The translations under genes were made by a program, and so were the position numbers. Of a stretch of 64,000 bases of DNA, positions 35,131 through 43,309 are shown piece by piece. The stretch's first letter is position 1. Every line of letters starts with the position of its first letter. The notes under the pieces are model-generated. The model saw nothing but the letters and a program-made list of their open reading frames with translations. It had not been told where the DNA came from and did no database searches. The DNA is from Kordiimonas marina. GTDB lineage: Bacteria > Pseudomonadota > Alphaproteobacteria > Sphingomonadales > Kordiimonadaceae. The stretch lies in assembly GCF_023006325.1 (NCBI RefSeq), contig NZ_JAINDF010000004.1, positions 463,242-527,241 on the forward strand. Direction: 5' to 3'.

Positions 35131-36426
35131 TTAGTCGGATGACTTTTCGGTTTTGACATCCTTCAGCTTGCCGATGCCGAGCGCCTGCAGCGCGAGCTTC
35201 TCGTAGAAAGGCTCGGACACACCGCTCTTGATCTTGTGAAGGAAGTATTTCTCGAAGCCGATTTTGGCGGCATGCACCCACTTGCCCGACGACGCCCAGT
35301 TGACGTTCCGGGGCGGGATTTGCGGCTGGGCCACGAAGGCCACGCCCGAATCGCCGAAGTCCGCCAGGCAGACCGCGTTCCAGGTCGCCTGGGTGTCGGG
35401 CTTCTTGCCCTCGAGCAGGCGGCAGATATTGCGCGTGGTCGCCGTGACCATCGATTCGATCATAAAGCCGGTTTTCGGCACACCGACCGGAACCGGGGTC
35501 TTGCCGACCGGCGGAATGGCGACACAGACGCCGATGCCGAAGATTTCCGGGAAAGCCGGGTTCTGCTGGTGCTTGTCCACGATCACGAAGCCGCGCGGGT
35601 TGACGAGGCCTTCGATGTCACGCACGGCCGGCACGCCGCGGAACGGCGGCAGCATCATGGTGTAAACCTGCGGCAGCTCATGCTCCTTGGCGACAGAGCC
35701 GTCTTCCGCAATTTCGGAGACGATCATCTTGTCTTTTTCGATCCGCTCAACCTTGGCGTTGCAGATCCATTTGATGTGATGGTTGCGAAGCTCGCTCTCG
35801 AGCAGGCCTTTGGTGTCGCCCACGCCATCGAGGCCGAGGTGGCCGATATAGGGTTCGGAGGTCACGAAGGTCATCGGCACCTGGTCGCGCACCTTGGCGT
35901 CCCGCAGGGCCTTATCGAGGATGAAGGCATATTCATAGGCCGGGCCGAAGCAGGATGCGCCCTGCACGGCGCCGACGATCACCGGCCCCGGGTTCTTCAC
36001 CAGCTCGGCAAAGGACTCTTGCGCCTTAACGGCATGGTCGACGTGGCACACGGACTCGGTATTGGCATCCGGGCCCAGGCCCTCGATTTCGTCAAAGGCC
36101 AGCTCCGGCCCGGTCGAGATGACCAGATAGTCATAGGCCAGCGTTTCGCCGTCATTGAGCTCAAGCGCCTTTTCCTTGGCCAGAACGCGCTTGGCGCCCT
36201 GCGGATACAGCTTGATGCCGCGCTTCTTGCACACGGCTGCGAGATCGACCTCGATCGACTCCTTGCTGCGCCAGCCAACTGCGACCCACGGGTTCGATGG
36301 CACGAAGGAATAAGTGCTACCGATGTTTACCATGGAGACCTGGTGTGCCTTCCCGACGGCATCCCGCAATTCGTAGGCCATAATGGTGCCGCCGAGACCG
36401 GCGCCCAATACCACGATATGTGCCAT
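35131..36426 (-). CDS. Sulfide:quinone oxidoreductase
   Basis: 431 residues from the ATG at 36426 (GGGAGAG six bases upstream); a longer frame to 36531 is not protein-like. An FAD protein that oxidises sulfide to sulfane sulfur and passes electrons to the quinone pool on the inner membrane. The N-terminal dinucleotide fold VVLGAGLGGT binds FAD. The three redox cysteines known from Acidithiobacillus SQR have clear equivalents: Cys127 (SVCHVDHA), Cys159 (GASCFGPAYEY) and Cys301 (FGIGVCVAIPP). The C-terminal amphipathic region (about 385-420) fits membrane attachment. Neighbours DUF302, DUF2892 and an RND pump on the same strand fit a sulfide detoxification operon. Confidence 0.93.
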   Translation of the reverse strand: MAHIVVLGAGLGGTIMAYELRDAVGKAHQVSMVNIGSTYSFVPSNPWVAVGWRSKESIEVDLAAVCKKRGIKLYPQGAKRVLAKEKALELNDGETLAYDYLVISTGPELAFDEIEGLGPDANTESVCHVDHAVKAQESFAELVKNPGPVIVGAVQGASCFGPAYEYAFILDKALRDAKVRDQVPMTFVTSEPYIGHLGLDGVGDTKGLLESELRNHHIKWICNAKVERIEKDKMIVSEIAEDGSVAKEHELPQVYTMMLPPFRGVPAVRDIEGLVNPRGFVIVDKHQQNPAFPEIFGIGVCVAIPPVGKTPVPVGVPKTGFMIESMVTATTRNICRLLEGKKPDTQATWNAVCLADFGDSGVAFVAQPQIPPRNVNWASSGKWVHAAKIGFEKYFLHKIKSGVSEPFYEKLALQALGIGKLKDVKTEKSSD

Positions 36427-36605
36427 TACATACTCTCCCAGTTTCCGCAAAGAGCGGTCTAATCCATCGGACAAAATTTGTCCACTAATCCTTACTATTA
36501 CAAATTTACCATTCCGGCGATAGCGCCACATTGACGCAGGTCAAAATCTGACGAAACGTGTCAACCTTGTCCGGTCCCGCGTGTTTCTGGCGCGGAAGAG
36601 CCGTT

Positions 36606-36992
36606 TTAAAGCGCGTCGATCACTGCCGAAAGCTTGCCCCGGACAGCCCCGGCGACATCGCCGAGCTTGTCGTTCTTCACCGATGCCATCGAGGCGACAG
36701 GATCAACGGCGGAGACTTCCACCTTGCCATCCCCGGCGTCCTGAACCACCACATTGCACGGCAGCATGGTGCCGATCTTATCCTCGGCCTCCAGCGCCTT
36801 GTGGGCGAGCACCGGGTTGCAGGCCCCGAGGATACGGTAGCGGCGGAAATCCACATCCAGCTTCTTCTTGAGGGTCGCCTGCACGTCGATCTCGGTCAGT
36901 ACGCCGAAGCCCTCGGCCTTCAGGGCCTCCGTCACCCGCGCGATCACTTCATCGAAATCACCCTCAACCGTTTTGCTGAAATGGTAGCTCAT
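36606..36992 (-). CDS. DUF302 protein
   Basis: 128 residues from the ATG at 36992, which has AAGGAG upstream; ten further in-frame codons before it are less likely. A single DUF302 domain with FDEVIARVTEALKAEGFGVL and ACNPVLAHKALEAEDKIGTMLPC. Two Cys are present, one in each of these blocks. No signal peptide is seen. DUF302 genes recur beside SQR and sulfur genes; their biochemical job is not established. It is the first gene of the minus-strand sulfide cluster, 179 bases before SQR, which may have its own promoter. Confidence 0.85.
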   Translation of the reverse strand: MSYHFSKTVEGDFDEVIARVTEALKAEGFGVLTEIDVQATLKKKLDVDFRRYRILGACNPVLAHKALEAEDKIGTMLPCNVVVQDAGDGKVEVSAVDPVASMASVKNDKLGDVAGAVRGKLSAVIDAL

Positions 36993-37079
36993 GCCCGTCT
37001 CCTTCACCTTGCGGAAAAACATCGCCGACCCGCCCCTTTTCAGGGCCCGATGGGTGGCATCCTGTCTCCCTGATACTAT

Positions 37080-37481
37080 ATGAAGGCTGACAGTTTCTTG
37101 ACTTTATACAAGCGGAACGGGAGATCAGGTGTGAGACCGAAACGGCTGAGGCTCGAAGGCGTCACACGGCAGGACCGGCATCAGGTTATCGCCGCCATCG
37201 GCCACGCCGTTACCGGCGCAGAGGGCTGGGTTGTCGATCATACGCTTTTCTCAAACATGGCCGCCGCTTTCCAGTTGGCCCTGCCCGCCAAACAGCTCCC
37301 TGCCCTGGCCGCACGGATGAAAGATGCCGGTGTCCGGCTGGATACAGAAAGCCTCGCCCGGCTTGCGGATTTCACAGGCGGCGGGGCCACCGGGGATGCG
37401 GAGATATTCCTCTCCCTCAGCCTAACCTTCCTTCATAATGAGCCTGACCTCCGGCGGGAAATACCCGCCGTTCCCGGCTAA
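37080..37481 (+). CDS. Small protein of unknown function
   Basis: 133 residues, not recognised. The first 20 residues are basic, followed by a compact soluble-looking body with VIAAIGHAVTGAEGWVVDHTLFSN and LPALAARMKDAGVRLD. There are no membrane segments, signal peptide or cysteines. The pattern suggests a small alpha/beta fold, perhaps of the ACT-like or ferredoxin-like type, but no family can be named. Divergent from DUF302 (87 bases between starts) and convergent with a LysR gene, so it may share control with the sulfide cluster. Start is uncertain as no strong ribosome site precedes 37080. Confidence 0.55.
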   Translation: MKADSFLTLYKRNGRSGVRPKRLRLEGVTRQDRHQVIAAIGHAVTGAEGWVVDHTLFSNMAAAFQLALPAKQLPALAARMKDAGVRLDTESLARLADFTGGGATGDAEIFLSLSLTFLHNEPDLRREIPAVPG

Positions 37482-37488
37482 ACGCCTT

Positions 37489-38379
37489 TCAGCCCGCCAC
37501 GTCCTCGAAAAGTTTCATCAGCCGCAGAGAAAGCGGGCTTTGCGGCCGGTGGCGGCGGCGGATGATCTGCGGGCGCGTGGTCATGGCCATGAAGGCGAGC
37601 GAGACGGCCACGAGCGGCCGGTGGCGGGCAAGCCGGGCGATCACCCGGTCAGGCGCAAGCACGACCATGTCGCCCGAAAGCGCCACTTCGGCCAGTGAGT
37701 CGTAATTATCGCATTCGAGCGTCATGCCTGTGCCCATCTGGCGGATCATGTCATCCGCTGCCTGCCGGAGACCTGGCGGCGCAGGGACTGTGCCGATGGA
37801 ATATGAGCGCAGGTCCTCAGTGCTCTTGGGCGGGGTTTCCGTGAAAGGGTGCCCTGCCCGCACCATCGCCGCCACCGGCTCGGGCGCGAGCGGGGTGGCC
37901 ATAAGGTCCGGGTCGTGCGGATCGACGTCAAAGTCATAGACCGCGAAATCCAGGCTGCCAGCCATCAGGCGCGGCAGCAGGTTGTCGGCATGGCCGGTTT
38001 CAATGAGGAGCGCGCCTTCGAGCGCCGCATCGCCGCTGAGCCGGGTCAGCACATCCGGCACCACGCCCGCCTGCACGGCCGGGCCGACCCCGACCGTTAC
38101 ACGCCCGGCGCCGCCTTCGCGCCACAACCGTGCCCGGCGCTCGACCTCATCGGCGTCCTGCACCAGCCGCCTGCCGTCCGCCAATATATCCGCCCCGATT
38201 TCGGTAAGCACCAGCCGCCTGCCCGCGCGCTCGACCACCGGCACACCCAGAAGCGCCTCCATCCGGCGCAGGCTTTTGGTGAGCGCGGGCTGGGTGAGAT
38301 GCAGCGCCTCAGCGGCTTTCTCGAGCCCGCCATGGTCGACGATGGCGATCAGGTGCCGTAGGTGACGGATTTCGAGCAT
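37489..38379 (-). CDS. LysR-family transcriptional regulator
   Basis: 296 residues. N-terminal winged helix (about 1-60; EKAAEALHLTQPALTKSLRR) then a LysR substrate-binding domain. It is divergent from the fatty-acid-hydroxylase family gene with an AT-rich 118-base gap between them, the normal arrangement for a LysR protein and its target. No inducer can be inferred. Confidence 0.92.
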   Translation of the reverse strand: MLEIRHLRHLIAIVDHGGLEKAAEALHLTQPALTKSLRRMEALLGVPVVERAGRRLVLTEIGADILADGRRLVQDADEVERRARLWREGGAGRVTVGVGPAVQAGVVPDVLTRLSGDAALEGALLIETGHADNLLPRLMAGSLDFAVYDFDVDPHDPDLMATPLAPEPVAAMVRAGHPFTETPPKSTEDLRSYSIGTVPAPPGLRQAADDMIRQMGTGMTLECDNYDSLAEVALSGDMVVLAPDRVIARLARHRPLVAVSLAFMAMTTRPQIIRRRHRPQSPLSLRLMKLFEDVAG

Positions 38380-38497
38380 TACATATCCATAAGTTATTTA
38401 TTCAGTATTATTTATCACTAATTCTTATGTATAGGAACCGCTAGAGTGACAGATGGGAAGGAAAGCCCCTGTGTGGGGCTGGAAGGGAAACTGTCAG
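38380..38497. promoter_or_regulatory. AT-rich divergent promoter region
   Basis: The part 38380-38440 is much richer in A and T than its surroundings and contains the dyad ATAA-GTTAT-TTAT (38389-38401), which fits the T-N11-A LysR box pattern. It likely carries both promoters and the regulator site. Confidence 0.5.
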
Positions 38498-39343
38498 ATG
38501 AACGAAAAACTTGTCGTCCTATGTGTATTCCTCGGGTTCGTGGCGCTTGAAGTCCTCACCGGCCGCTTCCCGAACCGCGGCGCCTCCAAAAAGCGGGACT
38601 GGATCATCGAGGCCCTGTCGATGATCGCCATCACCGTCATCACAATTCCGCTGGTGCTCGCTGCTGTCCATACGCTGGGCGACCGCTTCTTCCCCGCCGC
38701 GCAGGGTATGCTGGCTGACCTGCCGGTCCCGGCCATGGTCGTGCTGCTTCTCGTCGGCGACGATATGGTGCAATATTGGTGGCACCGCACGTCGCACGCC
38801 GTGCCGTTCCTCTATAACCTGCACCGCGCGCACCACAGTGCGTCCTATATGAGCGTGCGCGTCGTCTACCGGAACAATATCTTCTACTATCTGTTCATGC
38901 CCAGCCTGTGGATCTCCTCCGTCCTCGTCTATATGGGGCTCGGCGTCATCTACCCGGCTTATCTGATCATCAAGATGGCGGTGATCATCGGCGCGCATTC
39001 GAGCGTGCGCTGGGATGAGGCGCTGATCAAGCGGCCATGGCTGTCGCCGCTCCTGTGGATCGTTGAACGTACGATCTCTACGCCCTCGACCCACTTTGCG
39101 CACCATGGCCTGCATAAAGAGGACGGCGTCACCAACTATAAGGGCAACTACGGCAACCTCTTGTTCTTCTGGGACGTGCTGTTCGGCACCGCGCACATCA
39201 CGCGCCGCTACCCTAAGGAATACGGCATCGAAGGCCTTGAGCCCGTGAGCTGGAAGCAGGAAGTGGCATGGCCCCTCGCCGGCGCCGGAAACGGCGTGAA
39301 GGCCGCAAGCCCGCTACCGGATGCCGACACACAAGAAGCCTGA
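38498..39343 (+). CDS. Fatty acid hydroxylase / sterol desaturase family protein
   Basis: 281 residues from the ATG at 38498 (GGAAGGG upstream); an ATG at 38453 lies before this ribosome site and adds non-conserved residues. A membrane di-iron enzyme with four or so transmembrane helices. The His clusters that hold the iron pair are visible: HRTSH (96-100), HRAHH (109-113) and HFAHH (199-203). Members hydroxylate or desaturate lipids, carotenoids or sterols; the substrate is not readable. Divergent from a LysR gene that probably controls it; followed by a terminator. Confidence 0.88.
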   Translation: MNEKLVVLCVFLGFVALEVLTGRFPNRGASKKRDWIIEALSMIAITVITIPLVLAAVHTLGDRFFPAAQGMLADLPVPAMVVLLLVGDDMVQYWWHRTSHAVPFLYNLHRAHHSASYMSVRVVYRNNIFYYLFMPSLWISSVLVYMGLGVIYPAYLIIKMAVIIGAHSSVRWDEALIKRPWLSPLLWIVERTISTPSTHFAHHGLHKEDGVTNYKGNYGNLLFFWDVLFGTAHITRRYPKEYGIEGLEPVSWKQEVAWPLAGAGNGVKAASPLPDADTQEA

Positions 39344-39361
39344 ACCCCCAAGGCAAGCAAG

Positions 39362-39396
39362 AGGCATCCGCCAATCCCCCGGCGGATGCCTTTGTC
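39362..39396. terminator. Terminator between hydroxylase and RTX protease genes
   Basis: An 11-base perfect stem (39362-39372 with 39381-39391), 8-base loop, followed on the plus strand by TTTGTCTTTA. It lies 2 bases from the end of the convergent RTX gene and may serve both. Confidence 0.75.
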
Positions 39397-39397
39397 T

Positions 39398-42181
39398 TTA
39401 GTAAGTGATGTCCATCGACGACAGGTCGGACATATGCAGGCCGACAAGGAAGATACTGTCGCCCCCACCGGTGTTGATCAGAAGCCCGGCCACGCCGCTC
39501 ACCGTTACCTCGCTTGACGCCGCCTGGACGCCGGAAAGCGACGTAAAGTCCGTCGTCGTGCCCGAAAGCTGCAGGATGTCTTCGTCTTTGTTGAAGTCGG
39601 TGACCCTGTCATCGCCATGGTTGGCGGCGAAGACGAAGGTGTCAGCCCCGGCACCGCCGGTAAGCGTGTCATCGCCCTGGCCGCCGTTGATGCGGTCATT
39701 GCCGTCGTCACCATTGAGGCTGTCGTTCCCCGTGCCGCCGTTGAGCGTGTCGGCCCCGCCGCCACCCGTGAGCGTGTCATTGCCGTCGCCGCCCCAAAGC
39801 GTGTCGGAGCCGGAGGCGCCATCCAGCGTATCCGACCCGTTACCGCCGAACATCAGGTCGTTATCCGCGCCGCCATCGAGAACGTCATTACCGTCCCCGG
39901 CATAAAGGCTGTCGTTCCCGGCACCGCCCGTGAGCGTGTCGTTCGACACATTGGCCGCCCCGGGGCCGCCATAGAGGACGTCATTGCCGCCCTCCCCGAA
40001 CAGGTCGTCATTGCCTTCGCCGCCACCGATGGTGTCACGGCCACCGGCACCGTAGGCCAGGTCATCACCGGTGCCGGACCAGATGACATTGCCCGCGTCT
40101 CCGGTGCTATCGCTGACCTCACCGACTTCGACCACGCCATTGCCATTGTCGTTCCAGCTGCCGCCGACCAGCGTATCGTTGCCGTCACCGCCGAACAGGG
40201 TATCGGCGCCATCACCGCTGCCGGACGAAAATTCAAACAGGGAACTTTCGCTGCTGCCACCGATGATCAGGTCGTCGCCCGTACTGCCACCGAGGATATC
40301 GTTGCCCCCATCGCCGCGGATACTGTCGTTCCCGGCCCCGGCATAGACTTCGTCGTTCCCGGACCCGCCCATCAGCATGTCGCTGCCGTAGCCGCCGGAG
40401 ATGAAATCATTGCCGCCCCGGCCATCGACCGTGTCATTCCCGGCAAGCGATTTGATGCGGTCATTGCCCGCAGTGGCGTAAATCGCGTCGTTCCCGGACG
40501 ATGCCGTGCCGGTTGCCCCGAAATCACCGCGGCTGATGTAGCTGCTGTCAACGCCGGTCAGCGTGATGGTATCGCCCGACCCGTCGGAAAGGACCGCGCC
40601 GTTCGCGCCCTGGCTGATGGTGACGGTCCCGTAACTGAGGCCCGCGGCCGACAGGTCGAATTCATCCGTGCCCACCGTGAAGTCGGTGATGACGTCATCG
40701 CCCCAGCCGCTGTCGAACGCGAACACATCGGCACCCGTGCCGCCGGTCAGGCTGTCATTCCCCGAGCCGCCATCAAGCGTGTCCTGGCCGCCCTGGCCCT
40801 TGAGGATGTCATCCCCGGCACCGCCTTCCAGGCTGTTGGCGACGCTGTTGCCCGTAAGCGTATCGTCGCCGGTGCCACCGATGGCATTTTCGATGGTGAT
40901 CTCCGGCGGCGTGTAGACCGTGTCGGTTTTCACCAGCGTGGCCGCGTTGGTATAGAGAGAAATCCGGGTACCGACGTTGCTCCAGCTGCCCGGCGTCAGG
41001 TTCAGCGCCACATTGGCCGAGGTAAGCGAGGCATCATAGGTATCGTTGCCGCCGGTATCCCAGATGGTTTCATAATATTTGGTGCCGTTCTCGAACGTGT
41101 AGGTGGTATCCCCCACCGCCTTGTCGATCGGGCCATAGAGATACTGAAGCGCCTTGATATCCCAATACATGTAGGTGGTGGGATAGAAGCTCGCGCCCTG
41201 GGCCTCCGGATGCTCGGCCGAGATCGTATAGGACATGACCGTATATTCGAGGCCTTCATACTGGCTCGGCATGGTCACGCCGGTCGGGTCGGCCTCGAAA
41301 CTGTGCTTCAGGCCGAGCGCGTGCCCAAGCTCGTGCAGCATGGTCAGCTCGAAGTAGGAGCCGCGGCCACCGGTATCCAGGTTCTGGCTCAGGAACCAGA
41401 TGTCCCCCGCGAGCACCGAGCCTGATGGCAGATAGGCCCAGGCGGCGGCGCTGTTATCGGCAACCCCGGTCCAGGCGGCGCGGATGGTGCCTGCGCTGGT
41501 GGCATTGTCCGGTACTTCATCGAAAGTCAGCGCGGCCAGGCTGGCGGCCTGGTCGAGCGCATAATGGAAGACTTCCTGCTCGGCTGCGGTCAGCCCCTGA
41601 AGACCGGTCCAGGGTTCGCCGTCGCCGTTGCTGGCGCCATAATCGTTGTTGGCGTCCGAGTAAACGCTATTCGCGGTCGGGATACTGTAGGTCACATGCG
41701 TTGTCGACGCATGCTCGACATTCTGGTAGCGCGTGAGGTTGAGCAGCGCGTCGATCTCGGTCACACCGCTCGCGTCGACATTCTCTGCCACGGCATCGGT
41801 GGTCGGGGTCGGGTCCGGCGCGACATAATTATCATAGCTGAGCGTATAGGTGCCGGTGGTGGTGTCCCAGCCGCCGGCCGAGACATAATAGGTGCCGGTT
41901 ACCGTGGGTGTGAAAACAAGCTGGCTGTTCCGCCCGGTCCCGCCATCGTCATCCGACAGGCCCAGGGATGTGCCCGAGGCATCATAAAGCCCTTTGATGT
42001 ACGGGTCTTCAAGCGTGCCCGCGCCGGTGGGCTGGCCCTGCATACTGATGGCGTAGGTTACCCCCGCCTGCAGGGTGACCGCGACCCAATCCTCATCACC
42101 CGCCGTATCGATCGTGCCGGTGTAGGTAGCACCCTGGGTGACGCTCGCCGTCGTACTTAAGTCGTTCGGAATATCTACCAC
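39398..42181 (-). CDS. Serralysin-type RTX metalloprotease
   Basis: 927 residues. In order: a PPC-like beta domain (about 10-115), a metzincin protease domain (about 140-400) with the zinc motif HELGHALGLKH (His283, Glu284, His287, His293) and Met-turn YTVMSY (Met316), then RTX nonapeptide blocks GGxGxDxUx from about 430 to 870 that bind calcium. The C-terminus ends SSMDITY. There is no N-terminal signal peptide; secretion should be by a type I system recognising the C-terminus. No type I ABC transporter or adaptor gene is in the window. It would be active outside the cell in calcium. The start follows GAGGG at a wide spacing of 14 bases. Confidence 0.92.
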   Translation of the reverse strand: MVDIPNDLSTTASVTQGATYTGTIDTAGDEDWVAVTLQAGVTYAISMQGQPTGAGTLEDPYIKGLYDASGTSLGLSDDDGGTGRNSQLVFTPTVTGTYYVSAGGWDTTTGTYTLSYDNYVAPDPTPTTDAVAENVDASGVTEIDALLNLTRYQNVEHASTTHVTYSIPTANSVYSDANNDYGASNGDGEPWTGLQGLTAAEQEVFHYALDQAASLAALTFDEVPDNATSAGTIRAAWTGVADNSAAAWAYLPSGSVLAGDIWFLSQNLDTGGRGSYFELTMLHELGHALGLKHSFEADPTGVTMPSQYEGLEYTVMSYTISAEHPEAQGASFYPTTYMYWDIKALQYLYGPIDKAVGDTTYTFENGTKYYETIWDTGGNDTYDASLTSANVALNLTPGSWSNVGTRISLYTNAATLVKTDTVYTPPEITIENAIGGTGDDTLTGNSVANSLEGGAGDDILKGQGGQDTLDGGSGNDSLTGGTGADVFAFDSGWGDDVITDFTVGTDEFDLSAAGLSYGTVTISQGANGAVLSDGSGDTITLTGVDSSYISRGDFGATGTASSGNDAIYATAGNDRIKSLAGNDTVDGRGGNDFISGGYGSDMLMGGSGNDEVYAGAGNDSIRGDGGNDILGGSTGDDLIIGGSSESSLFEFSSGSGDGADTLFGGDGNDTLVGGSWNDNGNGVVEVGEVSDSTGDAGNVIWSGTGDDLAYGAGGRDTIGGGEGNDDLFGEGGNDVLYGGPGAANVSNDTLTGGAGNDSLYAGDGNDVLDGGADNDLMFGGNGSDTLDGASGSDTLWGGDGNDTLTGGGGADTLNGGTGNDSLNGDDGNDRINGGQGDDTLTGGAGADTFVFAANHGDDRVTDFNKDEDILQLSGTTTDFTSLSGVQAASSEVTVSGVAGLLINTGGGDSIFLVGLHMSDLSSMDITY

Positions 42182-42513
42182 TTTTTACCCTCAAAAAAGA
42201 TACGCCCGACCGTCCCCTCTGGCCGAACTCTATCAAGACTATGGGATACCAGCCTCCGTTGCATAGCAGAATAGCAAACCCGGCACGCCCGCGCTCCCAA
42301 AAGATATGCCAGCGTACCATCATGGCCTTTTTGAGACTGGCACCTCCTCCCGCGCAGCATACGCCGCAAGTTTATGACAAAGGTTAGACCGCCTTCCCTC
42401 CGTACTTTTTCCGTGGACTTCCCGCCTCGCCAAAAAGCCACTGGCACATTTTCAAAATCCCCTTAAAGTTCAGGGGGACTAGAACAGGAATACAAAAGGC
42501 CACCGAAACGCCC
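42182..42513. other. Divergent gap between RTX protease and oxygenase genes
   Basis: 332 bases with no credible gene; the small open frames on the minus strand lack ribosome sites. Promoters for the divergent genes must be here, but I could not place hexamers with confidence. No long repeat or strong hairpin was seen. Confidence 0.4.
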
Positions 42514-43134
42514 ATGCTACGCGCCATTATCGACCTTCATCTGGACCCGCGGATCTATACCATCGACAATTTCGTCTCGCCTGTGGAATGCAGCCACCTG
42601 ATTTCCCGAGCCAAGGCCAGGACGATGACGCGCGGCGAAGTTTCGGGCGACGATGACTCGATCGTCGTGGAAGCGCGCACCAACGACATGTGCTGGCTGG
42701 AACATGACGCCGACCCCGCCACGCGGCGGATCGCGGCGCGCGTCGCAGGCCTTATCGGGATGCCGCTCAGCCACGCCGAAAGCATCCAGATGATCCGCTA
42801 CGGCCCCGGCGCCGAATACCGTGCGCATTTTGACGCCTTCGACCCGAACACACCTTCGGGCAAGCGCAACTGGGAAGGCGGTGGCCAGCGGCTGATTACC
42901 GCGCTCGGGTACCTCACCAACGTGACCAAGGGCGGGGAGACAGACTTCCCGAACATCGGCATCACCATCCCGCCCGAACGCGGCAAGCTTCTGGTGTTCC
43001 ATAACTGCGAATCCGGCACGGTCAATTGCCACCCGCAGTCGCTCCATGCCGGATGCCCGGTGATCGAGGGCGAAAAATGGGCCTTCAATCTGTGGTTCCG
43101 CGAATGCCCGCGCGCCAACGCCGTGGTGCCCTGA
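42514..43134 (+). CDS. Prolyl 4-hydroxylase-like 2OG-Fe(II) oxygenase
   Basis: 206 residues, a single double-stranded beta-helix domain. Iron ligands His105-x-Asp107 in YRAHFDAFD and His178 in PQSLHAGCPV, and the 2-oxoglutarate-binding Lys188 in EGEKWAFNLWFRE, are all present. The core also has IQMIRYGPGAEY and KGGETDFPN, typical of the prolyl hydroxylase alpha-subunit family. It hydroxylates prolines in proteins or free amino acids; the target is unknown. Divergent from the RTX protease and upstream of pgi. No signal peptide, so cytosolic. Confidence 0.9.
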   Translation: MLRAIIDLHLDPRIYTIDNFVSPVECSHLISRAKARTMTRGEVSGDDDSIVVEARTNDMCWLEHDADPATRRIAARVAGLIGMPLSHAESIQMIRYGPGAEYRAHFDAFDPNTPSGKRNWEGGGQRLITALGYLTNVTKGGETDFPNIGITIPPERGKLLVFHNCESGTVNCHPQSLHAGCPVIEGEKWAFNLWFRECPRANAVVP

Positions 43135-43309
43135 AAAAGCCCCACACCCCGCCATAGGGTTGCACTATTCTCGCCCGTCAAATTGCGCGGGGGGTCATTT
43201 TCCGGTAACAGTCATGCATCATTAGAAGGAAATGTCTTGAAAGACACGCCCTTCCTTTCCTAAATGGCAGCGTTGTCATTGTTGGAAACTCTAGTGTTTG
43301 GAAGAAATC

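Noticed and set aside
39600..40900. Regular short repeats that could suggest CRISPR or a minisatellite
   Set aside because: The periodicity is that of RTX nonapeptides (27 bases) in the real reading frame; there are no spacer-repeat units of constant length.
39617..41425. A 602-codon open frame opposite the RTX protease
   Set aside because: It mirrors the RTX repeats in another frame; no start signal or family resemblance.
43225..43262. Hairpin before pgi (TGTCTT-GA-AAGACA with outer AAGGAA/TTCCTT)
   Set aside because: Considered as terminator of the oxygenase gene, but the outer arms are interrupted and no U-tract follows; left unannotated.
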